This document shows, piece by piece, positions 35,232 to 43,189 of a stretch of 64,000 nt of DNA; position 1 is the first letter of the stretch; every line of letters starts with the position of its first letter. The DNA is from an uncultured Clostridium sp. Its GTDB lineage: Bacteria > Bacillota > Clostridia > Lachnospirales > Lachnospiraceae. Both the position numbers and the translations under genes were made by a program. The stretch spans positions 1 through 64,000 of the forward strand of contig NZ_URHZ01000020.1 in assembly GCF_900547735.1 (NCBI RefSeq). Direction: 5' to 3'. The notes beneath the pieces were generated by a model that saw only the letters and a list, made by a program, of their open reading frames with translations, had not been told where the DNA came from and made no database searches.

Positions 35232-37331
35232 TTATATTGAAAAAAGCAGTTTTTCATAGGATGGATAGGCAAGAAACTCGTCGGGGATTATGGTCTCCGC
35301 CTCATCGACATAGGAACGGAGTTCATTCATCTTGGCAAGTACGGTGTAGCGGCAGTATTTTACCTTTTCCATGCTGTCTTCCGAGCCGTCCACACCGGAA
35401 ATGGAAGCTTTTAACTCATCCGACTTTTCAGAAATGACGGTATAGAGAGCGGAAAGTCCGTCCAAACGTTTCTCCATTGCGGAGACGGAAACCGACGGCA
35501 GGGCCTTTTTCATTTTCACTTCGGTTTCGGCCAGTTCTTTTATGTAGGCGAGCAGGGAGGGGAGGAAGGTTTTGTTCATCATGGAGTGCATGGTTTTGGC
35601 TTCAATCATAATTGTCTTTATATAGTTCTCCTGCATAATTTCATAGCGGGAGAAGATTTCTTCCCGGGTGAAGACATGGTGCTTTGTGAAAAGTTCGATG
35701 TTCTTTTCCGCTATAAAGCAGGGAAAAGCTTCTGCACAGGTTGGAAGATGGAAGAGTCCTCTCTTTTCCGCCTCCTTCACCCAGGCCTCCGAGTAGCCGT
35801 TTCCATTGAAAACAATACGTTTATGTCTGCGGATCACCTCTTTCAACAGAGTGTGGATTTCATCGGGCAGCTTTTCCGCGGGTACCTTCTCCAGGTGATC
35901 CGCAAATTCTCCAAGAACCTCGGCGACGGCAGTATTGAGAACCACATTTGGGCCTGATACCGGGAGAGAGGAGCCGGGCATACGGAATTCGAATTTGTTG
36001 CCGGTAAAGGCAAAGGGTGAAGTCCTGTTGCGGTCCGTCGTGTCTTTGACGAAATGAGGAAGGACTCCCGCACCCGCATTCATTGAAATCTCTTCCCGCG
36101 CCTCGGGTTCTGCGTCATTCTCAACGATGTCGAGAACGGCGGCAAGGTCGTCGCCAATAAACATGGAGACAATGGCGGGCGGCGCCTCATTGCCTCCCAG
36201 ACGGTGATCATTGCCCGCCGTTGCGACCGAGACGCGAAGCAGATCGCCGTATACGTCCACCGCCTTCACGGTGGCGGCCAGAAAGAGCATGAAACGGAGA
36301 TTTTTGGCAGGATCTTTATCGGGATCCAGAAGATTGAGCCCTGTGTTGGTGGAGAGTGACCAGTTGTTATGTTTTCCGCTTCCATTGATGCCTTCAAACG
36401 GTTTTTCATGGAGAAGGCAGACAAGGCCGTGCTTTTCAGCCGTGCGCTTCATCACTTCCATGGTAAGCTGGTTATTGTCCGCAGCCAGATTGTTGGTCGT
36501 GTACACAACAGCCAGTTCGTGCTGTGACGGAGCCACCTCATTATGTCTTGTCTTGGACGGAATTCCGAATTTCCAGAGTTCTTCATCCAGCTCCTTCATA
36601 AAGGCGAGAACGCGGGGGCGAAGTGCGCCGAAATAGTGATCATCCATTTCCTGACCCTTTGGCGCGGGTGCGCCAAACAGGGTTCTGCCGCAGAACTTCA
36701 GGTCGCTGCGCTTATTATACAGTTCTTTATCTACGAGAAAATATTCCTGTTCAGGACCGACTGTGGAGTAGACACGGGTGACGTCCTCATCGCCGAAGAG
36801 CTTCAGCACGCGGAGCGCTTCTTTGTTGACGGCTTCCATGGAACGCAGCAGAGGTGTTTTTTTATCGAGAGCTTCTCCGCTGTATGAGCAGAACGCTGTG
36901 GGAATGCAGAGTGTCCCGTCTTTTATAAAGGCCGGAGAGGTGGGATCCCAGGCCGTATAACCCCGGGCCTCAAAAGTGGCGCGCAGGCCGCCGGAAGGAA
37001 AACTGGAGGCATCCGGTTCCCCCTTGATCAGTTCCCTGCCTGAAAAGTCCATAATCACATCGTCATTGCCGAGTGGGCTTATAAAGCTGTCGTGTTTTTC
37101 GGCGGTAATACCGGTCATCGGCTGGAACCAGTGGGTAAAGTGGGTGGCGCCGTTTTCCACGGCCCATTCCTTCATCGCTACGGCAACGGCATTGGCAACA
37201 TCAAGCTCCAGATGACGGCCGGTTTCAATTGTGTTTCGAAGGGCCCTGTAAACATCTCTCGGCAGTTTGTTTTTCATAATTTTGTCGTTAAACACAAGGC
37301 TTCCATAGAGCTCGGGGATGTTCTTTTTCAT
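35232..37331 (-). CDS. glnN: Type III glutamine synthetase GlnN
   Basis: ATP-dependent synthesis of glutamine from glutamate and ammonia. About 699 residues, the size of the large GSIII class (against about 450 for GSI). Typical stretches are MTGITAEKHDSF, GPEQEYFLVDKELY, KTRHNEVAPSQHELA, NGSGKHNNWSLSTNTG and GNDHRLGGNEAPPAIVS. Start set at ATG 37331, 8 nt after AAGGAG; the ATG two codons upstream is too close. A leader terminator lies between promoter and gene. Confidence 0.95.
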   Translation of the reverse strand: MKKNIPELYGSLVFNDKIMKNKLPRDVYRALRNTIETGRHLELDVANAVAVAMKEWAVENGATHFTHWFQPMTGITAEKHDSFISPLGNDDVIMDFSGRELIKGEPDASSFPSGGLRATFEARGYTAWDPTSPAFIKDGTLCIPTAFCSYSGEALDKKTPLLRSMEAVNKEALRVLKLFGDEDVTRVYSTVGPEQEYFLVDKELYNKRSDLKFCGRTLFGAPAPKGQEMDDHYFGALRPRVLAFMKELDEELWKFGIPSKTRHNEVAPSQHELAVVYTTNNLAADNNQLTMEVMKRTAEKHGLVCLLHEKPFEGINGSGKHNNWSLSTNTGLNLLDPDKDPAKNLRFMLFLAATVKAVDVYGDLLRVSVATAGNDHRLGGNEAPPAIVSMFIGDDLAAVLDIVENDAEPEAREEISMNAGAGVLPHFVKDTTDRNRTSPFAFTGNKFEFRMPGSSLPVSGPNVVLNTAVAEVLGEFADHLEKVPAEKLPDEIHTLLKEVIRRHKRIVFNGNGYSEAWVKEAEKRGLFHLPTCAEAFPCFIAEKNIELFTKHHVFTREEIFSRYEIMQENYIKTIMIEAKTMHSMMNKTFLPSLLAYIKELAETEVKMKKALPSVSVSAMEKRLDGLSALYTVISEKSDELKASISGVDGSEDSMEKVKYCRYTVLAKMNELRSYVDEAETIIPDEFLAYPSYEKLLFSI

Positions 37332-37384
37332 AATCATGTCTCCTTTCAGATATTGCACAGCGCGCACCTTAAGCGCAGATTTTC

Positions 37385-37423
37385 AAAAAGAAAAAGGCAC
37401 CTCGGTTGTACCGAAGCGCCTTT
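37385..37423 (-). promoter_or_regulatory. Leader terminator (attenuator) of glnN
   Basis: Within the transcribed leader, AAAGGCGCTTCGGT and ACCGAGGTGCCTTT (37394-37423, minus strand) form a strong stem, followed by TTTTTCTTTTT. It would stop transcription about 50 nt before the gene. Clostridial nitrogen genes are often controlled by ANTAR-domain antiterminators at such leaders, which is the inferred mechanism here. Confidence 0.75.
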
Positions 37424-37440
37424 GCTTTTCTTTATTCTGT

Positions 37441-37468
37441 AGTATACACAAAAAAATGCGAATGTCAA
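37441..37468 (-). promoter_or_regulatory. Promoter of glnN-purF
   Basis: On the minus strand, TTGACA (37463-37468), 16 bp, TATACT (37441-37446), close to consensus. The transcript would begin near 37434, just before the leader hairpin. Confidence 0.8.
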
Positions 37469-37506
37469 TATTTTCCTGAAATATTTTTTCGATTGTAAAA
37501 AAACGC

Positions 37507-37531
37507 GAACGCCGCCGGGACTGAAGACTCA
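37507..37531. repeat. Dispersed intergenic repeat, partial copy D
   Basis: GAACGCCGCCGGGACTGAAG followed by ACTCA combines sequence shared with copy B (13662-13676) and copy A (87-104). It lies 10 bp past the glmS stop codon. Confidence 0.5.
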
Positions 37532-37540
37532 ACAAAATCC

Positions 37541-39373
37541 TTACTCCACCGTAACAGATTTAGCCAGATTCCTCGGCTTATCTACATCTAATCCCCTTCC
37601 CAGGGAAACATAGTATGCGAAGAGCTGAAGCGGAATAATAGCAAGGGAGCCGGAGAAAAAGCGGTTAATCTTCGGGATATAAACCGTAAAATCAGACACC
37701 TTTTCGATTTCTTTATTATCCTCGTTGGTCAGCGCCATCACAAAAGCGCCTCTGGTCTTGACCTCGACAACGTTGCTGATGGTCTTTGGATAGAGAGCTT
37801 CCTGGGTTGCGAGAGCTACGACGAGCGTGCCTTCCTCAATCAGTGAGATGGTTCCGTGCTTGAGCTCACCGGCTGCATAGGCCTCCGAGTGGATATAGGA
37901 AATCTCTTTCAGTTTCAGGGAACCCTCCATTGAGATGGCATAGTCCACACCGCGGCCGATGAAGAAAATGTGCTCTGCGGCCAGGTAGCGGTTGGCAAAA
38001 CGCTGAATCTGCTGGCGGTCTTTTAAGATTTCATCCATCATCTCAGGAAGCTTCTGCAGATCCTCAATCATCCGGCTGTAGTCACTGTCCGCCAGCGTAG
38101 CGCGGACCTTGCCGAATTTCAGGGCAAGCAGGTAGAAGGAGACGAGCTGTGCGCTGTATGCCTTTGTCGTTGCCACGGAGATTTCCGGCCCGGCCCAGGT
38201 ATACATGACATTGTCGGCCTCACGGGCAATGGAGCTGCCTACCACATTGACAATTCCCAGAACCCTCTGGCCGTTTGCCTTCGATTCCCTGAGGGCGGCG
38301 AGAGAGTCGGCCGTCTCACCGGACTGGCTCACAATAATGACAAGCGTGTTGCGGTCGAAAATCGGATCGCGGTAACGGTACTCAGATGCCAGATCCACCT
38401 CAACCGGCACCCTGGAAATTCCTTCGAATACGTATTTGGCCATGACGCCGGTATGGTAAGCGGAACCGCAGGCCACGATCATGATTTTATTAATGCTGCG
38501 GATATCTTCATCCGTCATTCCGAGTTCTTCGATCACCACTTCACCGTCCTGGATACGCGGACTGATGGTGTCGCGGACAGCTTTTGGCTGCTCATAGATT
38601 TCTTTCAGGAAGAAATGCTCATAACCGCCCTTTTCCGCAGCGTTTACATCCCAGTCAATGCGGGTGCATGTTTTCTGAAGCGGCTCCTCGTCCACGTTGT
38701 AAAATTTGATTCCCTCGCGGGAGAGAACGGCAATCTCCTCGTTCTCCATATAGAAAACTTCCCTTGTATACTGAAGAATAGCGGGTACGTCGGAGGCGAT
38801 AAAATTACCGCTTTCGCTGTGTCCTACGATCAGAGGGCTGTCTTTTCTGGCGGAGAAAACCTGGCCCGGGAAATCCTTAAAGAGGATGCCGAGGGCATAC
38901 GAACCTTCCACCTTCTGCATTACCTTTGTAAGCGCTTCCAGCGGGTTATGGTTGCGGTTGTAGTAGTAATCCAGCAGATGTGCCAGAACCTCGGTGTCCG
39001 TCTCGGAGATAAATTCATATCCCTTGCCGATGAGGCGCTGTTTTAATTTGCTGTAATTTTCAATAATACCGTTGTGTACGACAATGATCGAGCGATCTTT
39101 ATTGAAGTGGGGATGGGCATTGGTATCGGAAGGACTTCCATGGGTAGCCCAGCGTGTATGTCCGATTCCGACTGTTCCGGAGAGGGTGCTTCCTTCTTTT
39201 GTCAGATCCTTAAGACGCTTAAGACGTCCCGTGACCTTTTCCATCTTGATATCTGTCCCGTCATAAACTGCAATTCCGGCCGAGTCATAACCCCGGTATT
39301 CCAGCTTGCTGAGTCCGCTCAACAGGATAGGAGCCGCCTGTTCGTCTCCGATGTAGCCAACAATTCCACACAT
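37541..39373 (-). CDS. glmS: Glutamine--fructose-6-phosphate aminotransferase GlmS
   Basis: Makes glucosamine-6-phosphate for peptidoglycan. 610 residues. Cys2 of MCGIVGYIG is the glutaminase nucleophile; HTRWATHG and AHPH follow. Two SIS domains bind the sugar phosphate (VACGSAYHTGVMAKY, SQSGETADSLAALRE, GRGVDYAISMEGSLKLKEISYIHSEAYAAGELKHG). The C-terminus ends RNLAKSVTVE as usual. The leader is only about 75 nt, so there is no room for the glmS ribozyme that precedes this gene in many Firmicutes. Confidence 0.97.
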   Translation of the reverse strand: MCGIVGYIGDEQAAPILLSGLSKLEYRGYDSAGIAVYDGTDIKMEKVTGRLKRLKDLTKEGSTLSGTVGIGHTRWATHGSPSDTNAHPHFNKDRSIIVVHNGIIENYSKLKQRLIGKGYEFISETDTEVLAHLLDYYYNRNHNPLEALTKVMQKVEGSYALGILFKDFPGQVFSARKDSPLIVGHSESGNFIASDVPAILQYTREVFYMENEEIAVLSREGIKFYNVDEEPLQKTCTRIDWDVNAAEKGGYEHFFLKEIYEQPKAVRDTISPRIQDGEVVIEELGMTDEDIRSINKIMIVACGSAYHTGVMAKYVFEGISRVPVEVDLASEYRYRDPIFDRNTLVIIVSQSGETADSLAALRESKANGQRVLGIVNVVGSSIAREADNVMYTWAGPEISVATTKAYSAQLVSFYLLALKFGKVRATLADSDYSRMIEDLQKLPEMMDEILKDRQQIQRFANRYLAAEHIFFIGRGVDYAISMEGSLKLKEISYIHSEAYAAGELKHGTISLIEEGTLVVALATQEALYPKTISNVVEVKTRGAFVMALTNEDNKEIEKVSDFTVYIPKINRFFSGSLAIIPLQLFAYYVSLGRGLDVDKPRNLAKSVTVE

Positions 39374-39453
39374 ATGTTTTCCTCCGTTTTTTGGTTTCTG
39401 TCTAATAATACAGTAGTCAGTCTAGTACAGAAAGTGCTTATTTATACAGGTAA

Positions 39454-39481
39454 ATTATATTCATAGATGACAGGATGTCAA
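39454..39481 (-). promoter_or_regulatory. Promoter of glmS
   Basis: On the minus strand, TTGACA (39476-39481), 16 bp, TATAAT (39454-39459): both hexamers match consensus exactly. Confidence 0.8.
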
Positions 39482-39608
39482 CGCATTTAAAAAAAACTTA
39501 ATAAAAAAAGACAGTGAAAATTCTGGAAATGCAGAGTCGCGTCCTCATTTTTCACCCTCAAATTGCCCCTCAATTTTGAAAATATCAAAAAGAATTTTCA
39601 AAAAACCC

Positions 39609-39637
39609 TTTACATTCCCGAAAAAATAGTTTATAGT
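39609..39637 (+). promoter_or_regulatory. Promoter of the aspS-gatCAB operon
   Basis: TTTACA (39609-39614), 17 bp, TATAGT (39632-39637). Transcription would start near 39644, at the beginning of the T-box leader. Confidence 0.7.
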
Positions 39638-39643
39638 GAGGAC

Positions 39644-39907
39644 CATAAAAAAGGCAGTGAAGGAGACTCTGTTTTAAAGAATCCGACAGAAAGACGTGGT
39701 CACCGGCTGAGAGCCGCGTCAGGAGGGCATAAGACAATAGGGAACACTCCGGAGCCGGACGTACGAACGGTCAGTAGGACGTCACGTGAATGCGCGTTAA
39801 GCATACAAGAGAGTGAGAAGATGAGGCGCTGCTTTACTTTTCAAATGCGGGTGGTACCGCGGGAATATCCCGTCCCGGAATGTCGAAAGATGTTCCGGGA
39901 TTTTTTT
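39644..39907 (+). promoter_or_regulatory. T-box riboswitch, likely tRNA-Asn (and Glu) responsive
   Basis: The T-box core GGGTGGTACCGCGG is at 39849-39862. A terminator follows directly: TCCCGGAA (39873-39880), TTCCGGGA (39893-39900), then seven T. In stem I, GGAG (39662-39665) can pair with CTCC (39747-39750), and CTGTT with AATAG above it. This leaves a loop GGAACA holding overlapping codons GAA (39742-39744, Glu) and AAC (39743-39745, Asn). AAC followed by a purine fits a specifier, and the downstream genes make Asn-tRNA. Uncharged tRNA should allow readthrough. Confidence 0.88.
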
Positions 39908-39985
39908 GATCCATGGGAAATTACAGGCGGAATTCTTAGTCTCCCCGGAACATCGGTGCACAAAAAAAGAAAGCGAGGGAAAAAG

Positions 39986-41317
39986 ATGGATTTTTTAACA
40001 GGAATGAAAGAAAAAGACGTTCTGGAGCTTAAGAGTCTTTTAACTGATGGGAAGACGGGACAGGAGGTGAAAGTAAACGGCGCGGTTATGAATATCAGGA
40101 ATATGGGAGACATTGCCTTTATCATACTGAGAAAACGGGACGGCGTTCTGCAGACGGTATTTGAGAAGGGAGTCACGGAGGCCGATTTTTCCCGGATAAG
40201 GGAAGAAACCTTTGTGGAAGTGACCGGGATTGTGAAAGCGGAGGAGAGGGCGCCCCACGGGATTGAGCTGCGGTTAAAGAGCGTGAAAATTCTCTCTAAA
40301 CCGGCGGAACCGATGCCGATTGCGGTTTCCAAATGGAAGATGGGAGCTTCTCTGGAGGCAAGGCTGGATATGAGGCCTCTCACACTCCGGAATATCAGGG
40401 AACGGGCCAGGTTCAAGATAGAAGAGGGGATTGCCAGGGCGTTCAGGGAATTTCTAAAGGATCAGGGATTTACGGAAATACATTCCCCGAAGATTGGAGC
40501 CAGAGGAGCCGAGGGAGGAGCCAACGTCTTTAAACTTGACTACTTTCACCGTCCGGCCGTGCTGGCACAGAGCCCCCAGTTTTATAAACAGATGATGGTC
40601 GGTGTATTTGACCGCGTCATGGAAATAGGTCCCGTGTTCCGGGCGGAAAAACATAATACAAAACGCCATCTTAACGAATATACGGGACTCGATTTTGAAA
40701 TGGGGTATATCGACGACGTTACGGACATCATGGCAATGGAGACAGGTTTTCTGCAGCATATGGTGGAATTATTAAGAGCGGAATACAGCCGGGAGCTGGA
40801 AATCCTGAGAGTCAAGCTGCCGAAGACGGACAAAATCCCGTGCGTAACGTTTACAGGGGCCAAGGAACTGGCGGCTGAAAAATATGGAGTGCAAATCAGG
40901 AACCCATATGATTTGGAACCGGAGGAGGAACACCTGATCGGCCGTTATTTTAAAGAAGAATACAATGCCGACTTTGTTTTTGTCACACAGTACCCCTCTA
41001 AAAAACGCCCGTTCTACGCGATGGATGATCCCGAAGATATAAGATTTACAAAGAGCTTCGATTTATTATTCCGGGGGCTGGAGGTGACGACGGGAGGCCA
41101 GCGTATCCACGACTACGAAGAACTGATGGCAAAAATAGAGAGGAGAGGCATGGATGTGGAAGGAATGGACGGTTATCTGGACACCTTCAAATACGGTATG
41201 CCTCCCCACGGCGGGCTCGGAATCGGCCTGGAACGGATGACGATGCAGCTTCTGGGTGAGGAAAATGTGAGGGAGGTCTCACTTTTCCCGAGAGATATGA
41301 GCCGTCTTGTCCCATAG
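39986..41317 (+). CDS. aspS: Archaeal-type, probably non-discriminating aspartyl-tRNA synthetase
   Basis: A class II synthetase of about 443 residues, short because it lacks the insertion domain of bacterial AspRS. The N-terminal OB-fold anticodon domain has GAVMNIRNMGDIAFIILRKRDG. The catalytic core has RARFKIEEGIARAFREFLKDQGFTEIHSPKI, motif 2 FRAEKHNTKRHLNEYTGLDFEM and motif 3 GLGIGLERMTMQLL. Linked to gatCAB and a T-box, it most likely charges Asp onto both tRNA(Asp) and tRNA(Asn). A second, bacterial AspRS may exist elsewhere. Start at ATG 39986 after GCGAGGGA; the long upstream in-frame extension to 39563 is the riboswitch. Confidence 0.9.
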   Translation: MDFLTGMKEKDVLELKSLLTDGKTGQEVKVNGAVMNIRNMGDIAFIILRKRDGVLQTVFEKGVTEADFSRIREETFVEVTGIVKAEERAPHGIELRLKSVKILSKPAEPMPIAVSKWKMGASLEARLDMRPLTLRNIRERARFKIEEGIARAFREFLKDQGFTEIHSPKIGARGAEGGANVFKLDYFHRPAVLAQSPQFYKQMMVGVFDRVMEIGPVFRAEKHNTKRHLNEYTGLDFEMGYIDDVTDIMAMETGFLQHMVELLRAEYSRELEILRVKLPKTDKIPCVTFTGAKELAAEKYGVQIRNPYDLEPEEEHLIGRYFKEEYNADFVFVTQYPSKKRPFYAMDDPEDIRFTKSFDLLFRGLEVTTGGQRIHDYEELMAKIERRGMDVEGMDGYLDTFKYGMPPHGGLGIGLERMTMQLLGEENVREVSLFPRDMSRLVP

Positions 41318-41362
41318 ATAAAAGCAGAATTATATTGCAGACAGAGAGAAAGAAGGGAAACC

Positions 41363-41656
41363 ATGGCAGTAAAAATCGATGATGAAATGATAGAGTATGT
41401 AGGAATCCTGGCGCAGCTTGAACTCTCCGGCGAGGAGAAGAAAAAAGCCGGGGAAGACATGGGACGGATGCTTGAATATATTGATATGTTAAATGGGCTG
41501 GATACCTCTGATACGGTTCCGATGTCGCATCTGTTTGATATCCGGAATGTATTCCGGGAGGATGAGGTAACAAACACGGATATGTCGCAGGAGATGATCG
41601 CCAATGCGCCTTCACGGAAAGAAAAACAGTATAAGGTACCGAGAACAGTGGAATAG
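41363..41656 (+). CDS. gatC: Asp/Glu-tRNA amidotransferase subunit GatC
   Basis: 97-residue linker subunit that clamps GatA to GatB. VEYVGILAQLELSGEEKKK-type N-terminus (here MIEYVGILAQLELSGEE), MLEYIDMLNGLDTSDT and the closing REDEV are family features. Forms the GatCAB complex with the next two genes, which turns Asp-tRNA(Asn) into Asn-tRNA(Asn) and Glu-tRNA(Gln) into Gln-tRNA(Gln). Confidence 0.93.
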   Translation: MAVKIDDEMIEYVGILAQLELSGEEKKKAGEDMGRMLEYIDMLNGLDTSDTVPMSHLFDIRNVFREDEVTNTDMSQEMIANAPSRKEKQYKVPRTVE

Positions 41657-41701
41657 CGAAGCCGGGGAGACGCTGCTTCGGGCGCAGACCAGGAGGTAAT
41701 G

Positions 41702-43189
41702 ATGGAACTTATGAAATTGACGGCTCTTGAGCTGGGAAGAAAGATAAAAGAGAAAGAAATATCGGTGGAGGAGGCGGTTAGCGCTTCCTTTGCCAGGATT
41801 CATGAATGTGAGAATACGATTCACGCCTTTGTATCCCTGAATGAGGAGAAAGCAATTGAGGATGCAAAGGCCGCACAGTCCCGAATAGACAGCGGAGAAC
41901 TCACGGGACCGCTGGCCGGCGTTCCCGTTGCGGTGAAAGACAATATCTGCACCGGGGGGATGAAAACCACCTGCGGTTCCAGGATGCTCTACAATTTTGT
42001 GCCCCCGTATTCGGCAGAAGCGGTCCGGAACCTGGAACGGGCCGGAGCCGTGATACTTGGAAAAACGAATATGGATGAATTCGCCATGGGAAGCACAACG
42101 GAGACTTCATGGTTCGGTCCGACGCTGAATCCGTGGAATGAAGACCTTGTGCCGGGCGGATCGTCAGGCGGTTCCTGTGCGGCGGTTGCCGCGGGCGAGA
42201 CATTTTATGCGCTGGGTTCCGATACGGGCGGTTCCATCAGGCAGCCGAGTTCCTTCTGCGGAGTGACCGGAATGAAGCCGACCTACGGGACCGTTTCACG
42301 TTATGGCCTGATAGCCTACGGATCGTCCCTGGATCAGATAGGTCCGGTTGCGAAGGATACCGCCGACTGTGCGGCAATTCTGGAAGTTCTGGCCTCCCAC
42401 GACACAAAGGACAGTACCTCCGTCCCGAGGAAAGACTGCAATTTCCTGCAGGCGCTGACCGGAGAAGTGAGGGGAATGAGGATAGGAATTCCTTCGGACT
42501 ATCTGGGTGAGGGGCTGGATGAAAGCGTGAAGAAGGCGGTTCTCGCCGGTGCACAGGTGTTAAAAGCCCAGGGCGCCGAGGTGGAATTTTTCAGCCTCGG
42601 CATGGTGGAGTACGCCATACCGGCTTACTATGTCATTGCATCGGCCGAAGCCAGTTCCAATCTTTCCCGGTTTGACGGGGTAAAATACGGATACAGAACA
42701 AAGGAGTACGGAGATCTTCATGAAATGTATAAGAAGAGCCGTTCCGAGGGCTTTGGTCCCGAGGTGAAGCGCCGCATTATGCTCGGCTCTTTTGTCTTAA
42801 GTTCCGGTTACTATGATGCCTATTATCTGAAAGCGCTTCGGACAAAGGCGTTAATTAAACAGGCATTTGACAGGGCATTTGAAAAATATGACATCATACT
42901 CGGACCGGCAGCGCCCTCCACGGCGCCGGCCGTCGGGGAGAGTCTGAGCGATCCGCTGAAAATGTACCTGGGAGACATTTACACCGTTTCAGTCAATCTG
43001 GCCGGTCTTCCGGCTGTCAGCGTTCCCTGCGGGTTCGATGAAAAGGGCCTTCCCATAGGCCTTCAGATGATTGCCGGCTGCTTTGAGGAGAAAAAGCTCT
43101 TTCGTGCCTCGTACGCTTATGAGCAGGCAAGGGGCCGGTGGGAGCTTCCGTTTTATGGCAGAAAATCGGACAGGGGGGAAAATAGATGA
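41702..43189 (+). CDS. gatA: Asp/Glu-tRNA amidotransferase subunit GatA
   Basis: The glutaminase subunit, amidase-signature family, about 495 residues. The Ser-cisSer-Lys triad is visible: Lys in GVPVAVKDNICTGG, Ser in GGSSGGSCAAVAAG and Ser in GSDTGGSIRQPSSFCG. It releases ammonia from glutamine and channels it to GatB. ATG 41702 gives better spacing to AGGAGG (41691-41696) than the ATG at 41699. Ends overlapping gatB by 4 bp. Confidence 0.96.
   Translation: MELMKLTALELGRKIKEKEISVEEAVSASFARIHECENTIHAFVSLNEEKAIEDAKAAQSRIDSGELTGPLAGVPVAVKDNICTGGMKTTCGSRMLYNFVPPYSAEAVRNLERAGAVILGKTNMDEFAMGSTTETSWFGPTLNPWNEDLVPGGSSGGSCAAVAAGETFYALGSDTGGSIRQPSSFCGVTGMKPTYGTVSRYGLIAYGSSLDQIGPVAKDTADCAAILEVLASHDTKDSTSVPRKDCNFLQALTGEVRGMRIGIPSDYLGEGLDESVKKAVLAGAQVLKAQGAEVEFFSLGMVEYAIPAYYVIASAEASSNLSRFDGVKYGYRTKEYGDLHEMYKKSRSEGFGPEVKRRIMLGSFVLSSGYYDAYYLKALRTKALIKQAFDRAFEKYDIILGPAAPSTAPAVGESLSDPLKMYLGDIYTVSVNLAGLPAVSVPCGFDEKGLPIGLQMIAGCFEEKKLFRASYAYEQARGRWELPFYGRKSDRGENR

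Noticed and set aside
39571..39602. CodY-box-like AATTTTGAAAAT words before the aspS promoter
   Set aside because: They lack the CWG centre of the AATTTTCWGAAAATT consensus and lie in A/T-rich DNA where such matches are frequent.
39563..39985. N-terminal extension of aspS over the T-box
   Set aside because: The frame happens to stay open through the riboswitch and terminator; the real start at 39986 has a ribosome binding site and matches the family.
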